Shown: positions 1 to 10,005 of the stretch, piece after piece
Position numbering within the stretch: the first letter of the stretch is position 1
Layout: the number at the start of each line of letters is the position of its first letter
Source of the DNA: Enterobacteriaceae endosymbiont of Macroplea appendiculata
GTDB taxonomy: Bacteria; Pseudomonadota; Gammaproteobacteria; Enterobacterales; Enterobacteriaceae
DNA length: 64,000 nt
NCBI RefSeq assembly: GCF_012571605.1
Contig: NZ_CP046220.1
Location: 296,198-360,197, forward strand
Reading direction: 5' to 3'
The notes under the pieces: generated by a model
Told to the model about the DNA's origin: nothing
What the model saw: the letters and a program-made list of their open reading frames with translations, nothing else
Database searches by the model: none
Translations under genes and position numbers: made by a program

Positions 1-260
1 TACATCATATTAAGTATTATTAAAAATAGAAAGCATAAAATTCCATTTCATGCATATATGATTACATATTTTTTAAAAAAATATATAACTAATATATATT
101 ATTAATTGTAATATTATGTATTTATCACATGAATATATATACATTAATAATTATTTATGTATAAATTTAATTTAACATATAATAATATGTTTCTGCAACC
201 ATCTCATCAACTTTATATAAGATATTATGATTATTATAAATACTTTATTATTAATAAAAC
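1..260. other. Intergenic region at left edge
   Basis: AT-rich sequence downstream of aroA with no credible reading frame, tRNA or strong hairpin. In E. coli, aroA is followed by cmk and rpsA on the same strand; I recognise neither here, although the window ends before the next gene could be seen. Confidence 0.5.
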
Positions 261-1547
261 TTATTTATACAAACTAATTTTTTTAAAATCTTTAAAATAA
301 TTAGGATATGTTTTATTAATACAATTAGGATTAATAATGTTAATGATAACATTAGATAATGATAATAATGTAAAACACATCGCCATACGATGGTCATTAT
401 ATGTTTCAATGGTAACTTCTGGTATAGTTATTGGAGGCTGTATGATAATATAATCTTTACCTTCAATAATATAAGCACCTGTTTTCCTTAATTCTGTTGT
501 CATTGCAGCTAAACGATCTGTTTCTTTAACACGCCAATTATAAATATTACTAATAATTGTAGTACCCTGTGCAAATAAACTTGTTACTGCAATAGTCATT
601 GCAACATCAGGAATATGATTCATGTCCATTTGTATTGCTTTTAATGTCTTGTGATATTGACATGTAATATAGTTGTCACCATAAAAAATTTTTGCACCCA
701 TTTTTTCTAAAATAGAAACATATTGCATATCACCTTGTATACTATATTTATTAATATTATATAATGTAACAGTACCGCCTTTTATAGCAGCTGCTGATAA
801 AAAATAAGAAGCAGAAGAAGCATCACCTTCAATAATATATTCTCCAGGAGAATAATATCTCTGATTACCATAAATAATAAATTTTTGATAATTATCATTA
901 TCAATCATAACACCAAATTTTTTCATTAACGCTATAGTAATATCAATATATGGTTTAGAAACTAAATTATTTTTAATATAAATGACTGTATTATGTTTCA
1001 TTAAAGGAGATATGATTAATAAAGATGTTAAAAATTGACTAGAAATAGAACCATCAATAATTAATTTTTTTTTACCTAAAAAACCTCCATATAATTTTAA
1101 TGGCGGATAATTTTGTTTTTCTAAATAAATGATTTTAGCTCCTCCGGATCTTAAAACATCAACTAAATGTTTTATAGGTCGTTCTTTCATTCGAGATTCA
1201 CCAGTTATTGTAATATTACACTGTATATTAAGTGATAAGATTGCAGTTAATGGTCTAAATACTGTACCCGCATTACCTACATACAACATATTATTTTTAG
1301 TATTAAAAACACCATTATTACCAATAATATAACAATTATTATTGGTTATTTGAATGTTAATCCCACACATTTTTAATGCTTGTATCATATAACGTGTATC
1401 ATCACTATCTAATAAATTTATTAAATTAGTTTTGCCCTTTGCTAAAGAAGCTAATAGTAATGCTCTATTAGATATACTTTTAGATCCTGGCAAAGTTACA
1501 GTACCATTAATTTTTTTAATAGGATATAAAGTTAATATTTTTTTCAT
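261..1547 (-). CDS. aroA: 3-phosphoshikimate 1-carboxyvinyltransferase (EPSP synthase)
   Basis: Cytoplasmic shikimate-pathway enzyme that joins phosphoenolpyruvate to shikimate-3-phosphate. At 428 aa it matches the family (E. coli 427) and aligns end to end. Visible active-site blocks are LPGSKS with the PEP-binding lysine at residue 23, the NAGT block, RMKERPI, IPDVAMT and KETDRL, and a late YNDHRMAM block. It follows serC by 39 bases on the same strand, so the serC-aroA operon of enteric bacteria is preserved. Together with aroK and aroB near the other end of the window it supports a retained chorismate route. No damage to key residues is seen. Confidence 0.97.
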   Translation of the reverse strand: MKKILTLYPIKKINGTVTLPGSKSISNRALLLASLAKGKTNLINLLDSDDTRYMIQALKMCGINIQITNNNCYIIGNNGVFNTKNNMLYVGNAGTVFRPLTAILSLNIQCNITITGESRMKERPIKHLVDVLRSGGAKIIYLEKQNYPPLKLYGGFLGKKKLIIDGSISSQFLTSLLIISPLMKHNTVIYIKNNLVSKPYIDITIALMKKFGVMIDNDNYQKFIIYGNQRYYSPGEYIIEGDASSASYFLSAAAIKGGTVTLYNINKYSIQGDMQYVSILEKMGAKIFYGDNYITCQYHKTLKAIQMDMNHIPDVAMTIAVTSLFAQGTTIISNIYNWRVKETDRLAAMTTELRKTGAYIIEGKDYIIIQPPITIPEVTIETYNDHRMAMCFTLLSLSNVIINIINPNCINKTYPNYFKDFKKISLYK

Positions 1548-1586
1548 TATGCATTTTTTGTTGTATTATTTTACGCATTATAACAT

Positions 1587-2681
1587 TTATGCATATAACT
1601 TTTCAAAAGTATTCATACAATATTCTAATTTTTGTATTCCTTCTAACGGCATCGCATTATATATGGATACTCTAATACCTCCTATAGCACTATGTCCTTT
1701 TAAAAATAAAAGTCCTTCTTTTTTTGTATATTTTAAAAATAACTGTTCAAGATGAATATTAGGTAAAGTAAAAACAATATTAGTTAAAGATCTATTTTGT
1801 AAATTAATATTATTATTATAAATACTACTTTGATCTATCACATTATATATAATTGATGCTTTTTGTTGATTAATATTATATATTTTTGTCATTCCTTGTT
1901 TCTTTAACCATTTAAATACTAAACTAGCAATGTATAATGAAAATGTTGGAGGTGTATTAAACATAGAATTATGTTGAGCTATAATACTATAATTAAAAGC
2001 TGAAGGTAATTCTTTTCTTTTATAATATATATTATTAGTTAACAAATCTTTACGTATTATAATAAATGTTAATCCAGCAGGTCCAATATTTTTTTGTGCA
2101 CTTGCATAAATTAGTCCATAATTTTTTATTTCAATCTTTTTAGTTAAAATATAAGAAGATAAATCAGCAATAATAATTTTATTATTAATTTTAATATCTT
2201 CATTAATTGCAATCCCTTCAATAGTTTCATTAGGACAATAATGTATATATTTAGTGTTATTTGAAAAATTCCATTTTTCTATTGGTTTAATATAATGTAT
2301 ATTATTTTTTTTTTCTCTCACATTAATAATGTATGGTATACAATATTTTTTTGCTTCTTCTATAGCTTTATCAGACCAAAATCCAGTATGTATATATTCT
2401 GCATTTTCATGATAATCTAATAAATTCATAGGAATAGCAGCAAATTGTGTTCTTGCACCTCCTTGACAAAATAAAATATCATAATTTTCTGGTATATTCA
2501 TTAATTCTCTAAAATCATCTTTTAAAATATTTGTTAATTTCATAAAATATTTACTACGATGACTAATTTCCATAACAGATATATGCAAATTATGCCAATT
2601 TAACAGTTCTTTTTGAGCTTGCTGCAAAACCTCATGTGGTAATATTGCTGGACCAGGACTAAAATTAAATATTTGATTCAT
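1587..2681 (-). CDS. serC: Phosphoserine / phosphohydroxythreonine aminotransferase
   Basis: PLP-dependent transaminase that makes phosphoserine for serine synthesis and 4-phosphohydroxythreonine for pyridoxal phosphate synthesis. The 364 aa protein (E. coli 362) starts with the family SPGPA block. The PLP lysine lies in the ASAQKNIGPAGL motif near residue 197, and the MFNTPPTF and KGH blocks are present. It is the upstream gene of the serC-aroA pair. Because one enzyme serves two pathways, retention in a reduced genome can reflect serine or vitamin B6 supply; the window does not show which. Confidence 0.97.
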   Translation of the reverse strand: MNQIFNFSPGPAILPHEVLQQAQKELLNWHNLHISVMEISHRSKYFMKLTNILKDDFRELMNIPENYDILFCQGGARTQFAAIPMNLLDYHENAEYIHTGFWSDKAIEEAKKYCIPYIINVREKKNNIHYIKPIEKWNFSNNTKYIHYCPNETIEGIAINEDIKINNKIIIADLSSYILTKKIEIKNYGLIYASAQKNIGPAGLTFIIIRKDLLTNNIYYKRKELPSAFNYSIIAQHNSMFNTPPTFSLYIASLVFKWLKKQGMTKIYNINQQKASIIYNVIDQSSIYNNNINLQNRSLTNIVFTLPNIHLEQLFLKYTKKEGLLFLKGHSAIGGIRVSIYNAMPLEGIQKLEYCMNTFEKLYA

Positions 2682-2715
2682 AAATAGTAATTCCTATATA
2701 AATGATTTTATCAAT

Positions 2716-3834
2716 TTATAAAATATAATGCTTCATTAAATCATCTGTATGTGTACATAAAGACATAATAATACCAAAATTAATCATAAACATTATTAAT
2801 GAAGTGCCACCATAACTTAATAATGGTAATGGGATGCCAACTATAGGTAATAAGCCACTTACCATACTAATATTTATAAATATGCAACTAAAAAAAAGTA
2901 ATATCATGCTATATATCACAATTTGTTTTAACATATTTCGTGTTCGGATAGCTAAGATAATTCCTCGTAATATTAATGATATATATGTCATTATAAGACT
3001 AAAAACACCTATAAAACCAAATTCTTCTGCTATAACAGAAAAAATAAAATCAGTGTATTTTTCTGGTAAAAATTTTAATTGTGTTTGCGTGCCATGCAAC
3101 CAACCTTTTCCAAACCAACCACCAGACCCAATAGCAATTTTAGATTGTAAAATATGATAACCTGCACCTAAAGCATCTTTTTCAGGATTTAATAGAATTA
3201 ATATTCTAGTTCTTTGATAATCATGCATAATAAAAAACCATAATATTGGTAAACAAATTGATATTAGTATTAAACTCATAATAATTAAACGCCAAGATAA
3301 TCCTGATAAAAATAAAATAATCGTACTAGCTAAGATAATTAAAATTGCAGTACCGAGATCTGGTTGTTTAATAACTAAAAAAGTTGGGATAGCAATAATA
3401 ATAATACTAATAATAAAATTTTTTATATTTATCATATAATTAATTTTATGTAAACGATAAGTTAAAAATAATGGCATAATAGTTTTACTAATCTCAGACG
3501 GTTGAAATTTCATAAAACTTATTTTTAACCATCTTTTAGCTCCATTAATAGGAATACCAGTAAAATATACTACTAATAATAATATTATAAAAATTATATA
3601 TAATATAAAAATATTTTTAAAAAAAAAATTTGGAGGTATTTGGGCAACTAATAACATTATAGTAAAACCAATACATATTTGTATAATTTTATTATATAAA
3701 ATATTTTTATTCTGACCAGATGCACTCCAGATTGCAAAAATACTAAAGAATAATAATAAACTAATAAAAAACATAAAAATTATGTCTATATGTAATTTTT
3801 TATGTATATAATTTAAAATATTTTGTTTATGCAT
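2716..3834 (-). CDS. mrdB: Rod-shape peptidoglycan glycosyltransferase RodA
   Basis: SEDS-family integral membrane glycosyltransferase that polymerises lateral-wall glycan strands with PBP2. It has 372 aa (E. coli 370) with about ten hydrophobic segments. Signature blocks include WSASGQ near residue 37, a KFQPSE motif, QPDLGTAILI, the HDYQR(T)R loop, and GSGGWFGKGW in the large periplasmic loop. It starts 15 bases after mrdA, the normal partner, so the mrdA-mrdB unit is intact. The downstream E. coli genes rlpA and dacA are not here; serC follows instead. Retention argues for a cell that still elongates a wall. Confidence 0.95.
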   Translation of the reverse strand: MHKQNILNYIHKKLHIDIIFMFFISLLLFFSIFAIWSASGQNKNILYNKIIQICIGFTIMLLVAQIPPNFFFKNIFILYIIFIILLLVVYFTGIPINGAKRWLKISFMKFQPSEISKTIMPLFLTYRLHKINYMINIKNFIISIIIIAIPTFLVIKQPDLGTAILIILASTIILFLSGLSWRLIIMSLILISICLPILWFFIMHDYQRTRILILLNPEKDALGAGYHILQSKIAIGSGGWFGKGWLHGTQTQLKFLPEKYTDFIFSVIAEEFGFIGVFSLIMTYISLILRGIILAIRTRNMLKQIVIYSMILLFFSCIFINISMVSGLLPIVGIPLPLLSYGGTSLIMFMINFGIIMSLCTHTDDLMKHYIL

Positions 3835-3849
3835 AATGTGATTTATATA

Positions 3850-5718
3850 TTAAATGTTAAAATCTTTATGATGTTGAAAAATATAGTCAAAAATTTTTCT
3901 AATTAAATGTCCTAGAATGATTTCGCGATTATTGTGATTTTCTATGACAATAGAAATTGCAACTGTGGGATTATTTATAGGAGCAAAAGCAATAATTAAT
4001 TTATGATCACTTAATTTATTTTGTAATCTTTGCATATTGTTAATATGTTTATTTTTTAAATTATAAACCTGTGCTGTTCCTGTTTTAGCAGCTATTTTAT
4101 ATTTTGCACCTCTAAAATATATATACATTGTTCCATGACGTGTATGTGCTACTTTACACATTCCTTGTTTAACAAGATACCAGAATTGTTGATTGATATT
4201 ATTAATAATTTTTATAGGTTTTGGTTTTATAAAACATTTATTGTTATTAATTTTAAGAGATTGTAAAATATGCAGTTTTTTTAAAACACCATTATTAATG
4301 AGTATGGTAAGCATTTTATTCATTTGTATTGGAGTAGCATTCCAATAACTTTGTCCAATACCTACAGAAATTGTATCACCTGTATGCCATTGAACATTCC
4401 TTTTTTTTGTTTCTACATATTTATTTGGTAAATTACCAGGCATTTCATTATTTAAATCAATATCAGTTTTACGTCCAAAACCAAATTTAGACATCCAATA
4501 AAATATTTTATCAATACCCATATTATAAGCAATTTTATAGAAAAAAACATCAGAAGATTCTGCTAAAGCATGAATAATATTGATATATCCATGTCCATAA
4601 CGTTTCCAATCTTTAAATAATTGATGTTGTACAGGTATTTTCCACCATCCTGGATCAAAAATAATAGTATGTTGATTAATAATACCTTCAGTCAATGCAG
4701 CTATAGCTAAATAAGGTTTTACTGTAGATGCTGGAGGATATATTCCTTGTGTTACTCTATTAAGTAAGGGTTTATGAGGATTATTTTTTAGAATATTAAA
4801 TTGTTTTTGTGTAATGTTATGACTAAAAATATTAGGATTAAAAGTTGGATTAGAAATTAATGCTAACACATCCCCATTTTGGGGATTACTAATAATTATC
4901 GCTATACGATAATTAGATATTAATGATGTAATATATTTTTGTAATTTAACGTCTAACGTAAGATAAATATCATTACCATTATGAGCATGTTGAATAATAT
5001 TTTGATATATAATATGTCCTTTATTATTCATAATATTTTTTTTATAACCTATTTTACCATGTAAAATATTTTCATAATATTGTTCTATACCAATTTTCCC
5101 TACAAAAGGTATGTTATGAACATGATAATCTGTATCAATGTTATTAATATTATTTTCTGCAGACATTCGTGTTACATAACCTACCGTATGCGCAAATAAT
5201 GACCCAAAAGGATACAAACGTTTCATATATGCTTGTAAATATACTCCAGGTAATCTGTATTTATTAGCTACAAAAATTGCTATCTGTTTTTCATTTAAAT
5301 TTTTCATTAAAACTATAGGAATAGTATCGTTATTTCTATTTTTTTTTTTAAAATTGTTAATATCATCGATATTAATCGTAATATTCAATATTTTTTTTAA
5401 AACAAATGTTGTATTTTGAATATTAGTTATATTTCTTGGAATAATTATTAATTGATAATATGCTTGATTAATAGCTAAAGGAATATTATTCCTATCATAA
5501 ATAAAACCTCTGCTAGGAATAATCTTTACTAATTTGCTATAATTATTTTGTGAAGCTATATTATATTTTTGAAATAATGTTATTTGTAAATAATATAAAT
5601 TATATATTAATATGATTACTAATAATATAGAAATACTACATGCTAGTAATATTCTATTTAAGAATGTTTTGTAATGTAATTCTTTATAACTTTGAAATAT
5701 ATATTTATTAAATTTCAT
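3850..5718 (-). CDS. mrdA: Penicillin-binding protein 2 (elongasome transpeptidase)
   Basis: Class B PBP, the DD-transpeptidase of the elongasome. The 622 aa protein (E. coli 633) has a short cytoplasmic N-terminus, one membrane anchor at about residues 23-45, a dimerisation/pedestal region, and a C-terminal transpeptidase domain. Catalytic motifs are visible: STVK (SxxK, near residue 330), SSD (SxD, typical of PBP2) and KTG in AAKTGTAQV. An in-frame run of 11 T on the plus strand near 5340 encodes lysines. In E. coli nadD, rsfS and rlmH lie between holA and mrdA; they are gone and holA is now adjacent. Confidence 0.95.
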   Translation of the reverse strand: MKFNKYIFQSYKELHYKTFLNRILLACSISILLVIILIYNLYYLQITLFQKYNIASQNNYSKLVKIIPSRGFIYDRNNIPLAINQAYYQLIIIPRNITNIQNTTFVLKKILNITINIDDINNFKKKNRNNDTIPIVLMKNLNEKQIAIFVANKYRLPGVYLQAYMKRLYPFGSLFAHTVGYVTRMSAENNINNIDTDYHVHNIPFVGKIGIEQYYENILHGKIGYKKNIMNNKGHIIYQNIIQHAHNGNDIYLTLDVKLQKYITSLISNYRIAIIISNPQNGDVLALISNPTFNPNIFSHNITQKQFNILKNNPHKPLLNRVTQGIYPPASTVKPYLAIAALTEGIINQHTIIFDPGWWKIPVQHQLFKDWKRYGHGYINIIHALAESSDVFFYKIAYNMGIDKIFYWMSKFGFGRKTDIDLNNEMPGNLPNKYVETKKRNVQWHTGDTISVGIGQSYWNATPIQMNKMLTILINNGVLKKLHILQSLKINNNKCFIKPKPIKIINNINQQFWYLVKQGMCKVAHTRHGTMYIYFRGAKYKIAAKTGTAQVYNLKNKHINNMQRLQNKLSDHKLIIAFAPINNPTVAISIVIENHNNREIILGHLIRKIFDYIFQHHKDFNI

Positions 5719-5751
5719 TATCTATAAAATTATTATTTATGGTCATATTAT

Positions 5752-6777
5752 TCATATAAATAAAAAAACTAATTTTTCTAAATCTATCCAAAAAGATCTT
5801 TCACAATATAAATTAATATTATTATTTTTGATGTTTATTTCCATAACAGATAATAATTTTATACACAAATATATTTTTTCTATTGTAATAGTAGGTAATA
5901 ATTGTATAAAAGTATTATACTTATGTTGGGATATATATAAATTGTTAAATAAATTATTATTCATAATATTTTTTTTTATCAACATTAAACATACAATATC
6001 ATGTGATAGATTTTTTATAATAAAAATAGGATTATATTTATATAATTTTATCTTATGTATAATACATAAACTCTTATACACTTGTTTAGTTAAAATAGTA
6101 TCAAGTAAATTATCATATTTAATAAGAATAAATGTATTTGTATAAAAAGTTAATTGTTTTACTGTCACTAATTTTTTTTGACTTAAATTTATATTTAAAA
6201 GTATTTGATTTAATAATGATAAATTCTTGTTGTAAAATGTATACATTAAATCAATAGCATCATGATTAATATTTAGAGTTAATGTTTTACATCTTGATAT
6301 TAACCATTTTTTAAATTGTGTATAATTTAATGTAACACATAGAATAAATTTAATACATAATGATATTATGTTTAGATTATTTATCATATATTTCTTATAT
6401 ATATCACATTTCATAATATTATGTATTTCTATAATTAATATTATTTTATCATGTAAAAATAATAATAATTTTTGTATATATTTGATATGTTTAGTAACAT
6501 CACTTTTGTTTAAAAAAATAATATTGATTATTTTTTTAGTAAAAAATAAATTTAAACAACAAAATTTAGTAAATATCTGGGTCCAATTTGGATTAGCATC
6601 AATTATAATAGTAATATGTTCTTTATATTGTTGTTTGTGTAATATTAAAAATAATTTTTTTATATATTCTTTAATATGATAAAAATCGCTACCTATAATA
6701 ATATAACAAAGATACTTTGTGTTAGTCTTATTTAGGTTCAAATCACTATTTTTTTTCAAGTTAATCAACCCTAACAT
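5752..6777 (-). CDS. holA: DNA polymerase III delta subunit
   Basis: Clamp-loader delta subunit, which opens the beta clamp. The protein is highly diverged and AT-driven, but 341 aa equals the E. coli length (343). It aligns through the N-terminal region (KEHITIIIDANPNWTQIF against an equivalent E. coli stretch) and at the C-terminus (RSFW..LEKL). Its position directly downstream of leuS agrees with E. coli, where leuS-lptE-holA are contiguous; lptE has been lost. Identification rests on weak similarity plus synteny. DnaX, the motor partner, is encoded at 52781-53881. Confidence 0.85.
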   Translation of the reverse strand: MLGLINLKKNSDLNLNKTNTKYLCYIIIGSDFYHIKEYIKKLFLILHKQQYKEHITIIIDANPNWTQIFTKFCCLNLFFTKKIINIIFLNKSDVTKHIKYIQKLLLFLHDKIILIIEIHNIMKCDIYKKYMINNLNIISLCIKFILCVTLNYTQFKKWLISRCKTLTLNINHDAIDLMYTFYNKNLSLLNQILLNINLSQKKLVTVKQLTFYTNTFILIKYDNLLDTILTKQVYKSLCIIHKIKLYKYNPIFIIKNLSHDIVCLMLIKKNIMNNNLFNNLYISQHKYNTFIQLLPTITIEKIYLCIKLLSVMEINIKNNNINLYCERSFWIDLEKLVFLFI

Positions 6778-6856
6778 AAAAAATGTTTTTTTACAAATAT
6801 GAATAATATTAATAGTATTTGGTTAAAAATAACACATATTTTACATAAATAATACT

Positions 6857-9373
6857 TTATTTTAAAGTAACGATATTAAATATTTTTTTATATATATATA
6901 TAGTTTTTATAATTTTTATTTTTTCAAGATGTTTTGAAATTTTATTATTTTTATATACGATTTGTTTAATTTTTTTTTTATTATTTGCATCTACTATTGG
7001 AATAGTTGTAACATACTTTTTTTTTCCATTAATTTGAATTACTAAATTAAATGAAACAGTAAATTGGTTATTATGTATAGGAAATAATTTTGGCCATTGT
7101 AAAAAATCAATATTTTTATTACCAAAATATTCTAATAAAACATAACTAAAATGCGGGGCAAAGGGATATAATAATTTTAAAATTATATTTAATGCATAAT
7201 ATACTATATTATAATCTATTAAATTATTTATGTTATATTTCATTATATAATTTACTAAAGACATAATAGAGGATATTGCTGTATTAAATATTTGACGTTC
7301 ATGTATATCATTAGATACTTGTTGTATTGTCTTATTGATTATATTATGTAATTCAAATTGTTTTTGATTATAATTATTAGATAATTGTGTAATATTTACA
7401 GAAATACTAATGTTATATGGTAATAACCGATATTGGTAAATAAAACACCATAATTTTTTTAAAAACTTTAACATCCCATTTATTCCTGATGCTCGCCATT
7501 CTAATGATATTGTTGGTGGTGCCGCGAACATTAAAAACAAACGTAAAGTATCTGCGCCATATTTTTTAATAATACTATTAGGGTCAATCCCATTTTTTTT
7601 TGACTTAGACATTTTTATCATTTTATGTCTTGTTAGTATTCTGTTTTTATTATCTATAAAAATTTTATTTAGATTATTATCATCATATTTTACATGTACA
7701 TTTTTATAACTAACCCATTTTTTATTATGATTACTATCAATATAATAAAAAGCATCTGATAAAACCATTCCTTGACATAATAAATTTTTTACAGGTTCAT
7801 CATTATATACTAAACCTAAATCTCGCATTAATTTATGAAAAAAACGTAAATAAATTAAATGCATCGTAGCATGTTCTATCCCACCAATATATTGATTGAC
7901 TGGTAACCAGTATTTAATATCATCAGCATTCAATATTCCTTTATTATAATTTGGACAAGTATATCTTGCATAATACCAAGAAGATTCGATAAAAGTATCA
8001 AAAGTATCTATTTCTCTTTTAGCATATTGACCATTATAATTATAATTAAACCATGTAAGATTTATAATTTTTTTTTGATTATAATCAAATTTTTTATATT
8101 GATCGAATAAATATTTAGGAAATTTTATTGGTAAATCCTGTTCTTTTAAAGGGATAATCTCACCATTAGTTAATGTAATAACTGGTATGGGTGTACCCCA
8201 TAAACGTTGTCTAGAAATACACCAATCATTTAAAGAATAAAATGTTTTTTGTTGACAAAATAATGGTTTTAGATTGGATTTTATATCACTAGAATGTAAT
8301 AAATGATTAATATTATTTTCTGTATATGTTATTAAATTATATTTATGTGCAATAACATAATCTTCAGAATTATATAAAGGTGTACCAATACTTGCCATAA
8401 TATTATGTGGCATAATATTAACTATAATAATAGGAATTTTATTATTTAAATGATCTATAACAAACAAATTACTATGAATAAAAGATAATGTATTATCTTT
8501 TAATGATGTTTGATAAATATACATATCGAGAAATTTTTTTACTGTTACATTATGTACAGATATTTTTTTACAAAAATCATGTCGTAATGATAATTTTATA
8601 AAACTAATATTATGCATATATTGTTTTTTTTGTATAAAAATTTTTAGTATGGTATTAGTTTTATATACTTTATAATTAATCTCTATACCTTCTTTTTTTC
8701 CTATCCAATTTTGTTGCATGCGTTTGACTTGTTTAGGCCAACCATTTAATTTACTTAAACCATATAGTAATTCTTCAGCATAATTAGTAATTTTTAAAAA
8801 CCATTGTAACATTTGTTTTGATTCTATTGTATTACCACAACGCCAACAAGTATTTTTATAAACTTGTTCATTAGCTAATACTGTTTTATCATTTGGACAC
8901 CAATTTACTATTGTGTTTTTTTTATATACAAGACCTAATTTATATAATTTTAAAAATAATAATTGTTCCCAACGATAATACTGATCGTTACATGTAGTAA
9001 TTTCACGATTCCAATCAAAACTAAAACCTAAAAATTTTAATTGTTGTTTCATGTATTTAATATTTTGTTTTGTCCATATATCAGGAGATATCTTGTGATT
9101 TATTGCTGCAATTTCCGCTGGTAATCCAAAAGCATCCCATCCTATGGGATGTAAAACATTTTCACCTAACATACGATGATAACGAGCAATAACATCACTA
9201 ATAGTATAATTACGTACATGGCCCATATGTAAATTACCAGAAGGGTAAGGTAACATGGATAAGCAATAAAATTTTTTTTTATTATAATCAATATTTACAT
9301 GAAAAGTATTATGTTTTTCCCATTGTTTTTGTACATATTGTTCCACAATATGTGGATAGTATTCTTTTTCCAT
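6857..9373 (-). CDS. leuS: Leucyl-tRNA synthetase, editing site degraded
   Basis: Class I aminoacyl-tRNA synthetase charging tRNA-Leu; two substrate tRNAs are in the window. It has 838 aa (E. coli 860). HMGH at residues 49-52 is the HIGH motif, KMSKSKKNG is the second catalytic loop, and ESSWYYARYTCP and GGIEHA are intact. The CP1 editing insertion is present in length but not in sequence: the E. coli threonine-rich TTRPDT motif aligns without gaps to FIQKKQ, and the GTGAVMAVPGHD block is lost, leaving only the aspartate equivalent to D345. Synthetic function looks sound; post-transfer editing is predicted to be lost. Confidence 0.96.
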   Translation of the reverse strand: MEKEYYPHIVEQYVQKQWEKHNTFHVNIDYNKKKFYCLSMLPYPSGNLHMGHVRNYTISDVIARYHRMLGENVLHPIGWDAFGLPAEIAAINHKISPDIWTKQNIKYMKQQLKFLGFSFDWNREITTCNDQYYRWEQLLFLKLYKLGLVYKKNTIVNWCPNDKTVLANEQVYKNTCWRCGNTIESKQMLQWFLKITNYAEELLYGLSKLNGWPKQVKRMQQNWIGKKEGIEINYKVYKTNTILKIFIQKKQYMHNISFIKLSLRHDFCKKISVHNVTVKKFLDMYIYQTSLKDNTLSFIHSNLFVIDHLNNKIPIIIVNIMPHNIMASIGTPLYNSEDYVIAHKYNLITYTENNINHLLHSSDIKSNLKPLFCQQKTFYSLNDWCISRQRLWGTPIPVITLTNGEIIPLKEQDLPIKFPKYLFDQYKKFDYNQKKIINLTWFNYNYNGQYAKREIDTFDTFIESSWYYARYTCPNYNKGILNADDIKYWLPVNQYIGGIEHATMHLIYLRFFHKLMRDLGLVYNDEPVKNLLCQGMVLSDAFYYIDSNHNKKWVSYKNVHVKYDDNNLNKIFIDNKNRILTRHKMIKMSKSKKNGIDPNSIIKKYGADTLRLFLMFAAPPTISLEWRASGINGMLKFLKKLWCFIYQYRLLPYNISISVNITQLSNNYNQKQFELHNIINKTIQQVSNDIHERQIFNTAISSIMSLVNYIMKYNINNLIDYNIVYYALNIILKLLYPFAPHFSYVLLEYFGNKNIDFLQWPKLFPIHNNQFTVSFNLVIQINGKKKYVTTIPIVDANNKKKIKQIVYKNNKISKHLEKIKIIKTIYIYKKIFNIVTLK

Positions 9374-9484
9374 ATCATGTAATCCTATAAAAATTTTATT
9401 GTTATTCTATTAATCATATTATGTATTATAAGGATTGTTAATATTACTTATAGTATAGTAAAAAATAAGCATGATCGTATAATG

Positions 9485-9943
9485 TTATTTTATATAAGGA
9501 TTTGTATATCCTAAAATATGTAAAAGATTAATTTCTTGCTTTATCATGACAGTAGTATTATATTCATTGTCATGGTCAAATGTAAATAAATGTAATATAC
9601 TATGAATTATTAAATGTGCATAATGTGCTATAATTTGTTTATGATATTGTATTGTTTCTTGATATATTATATCTGGGCATAATATAATTTCTCCTAAAAA
9701 TAGTATGTTGTTTTTATATACTTTACTAGGGAAACTTAAAACATTTGTAGTTTTATTTATCTTTAGAAATTGATAATTTAACATTTTTATATGTTTTTTA
9801 TTAACAATACATATTGTGATTTCAATAGGTTTTTTTATAAAATAAGGTAAAATAATACTTAACCAATGGTATAGCATGCTTTTACATGGTATAAAAGCAT
9901 TACATTTATGGTAATGGTAATAATGTAAAATGATTTTTTGCAT
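9485..9943 (-). CDS. ybeY: Endoribonuclease YbeY, rRNA maturation
   Basis: Metal-dependent endoribonuclease involved in 16S rRNA 3' end maturation and ribosome quality control. The 152 aa protein (E. coli 155) carries the zinc-binding HxxxHxxxxxH motif as HSILHLFTFDH, and TNVLSFP upstream, both family hallmarks. In E. coli the order is miaB-ybeZ-ybeY-ybeX-lnt; here ybeZ, the PhoH-like partner, is absent and ybeY lies between miaB and leuS. Sequence outside the motifs is diverged. Confidence 0.93.
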   Translation of the reverse strand: MQKIILHYYHYHKCNAFIPCKSMLYHWLSIILPYFIKKPIEITICIVNKKHIKMLNYQFLKINKTTNVLSFPSKVYKNNILFLGEIILCPDIIYQETIQYHKQIIAHYAHLIIHSILHLFTFDHDNEYNTTVMIKQEINLLHILGYTNPYIK

Positions 9944-10005
9944 ATATCTGTACTAAATAAAATAATTTTTATTATAATCTCAGTTTAATGTTTAATGAAA
10001 AAAAA

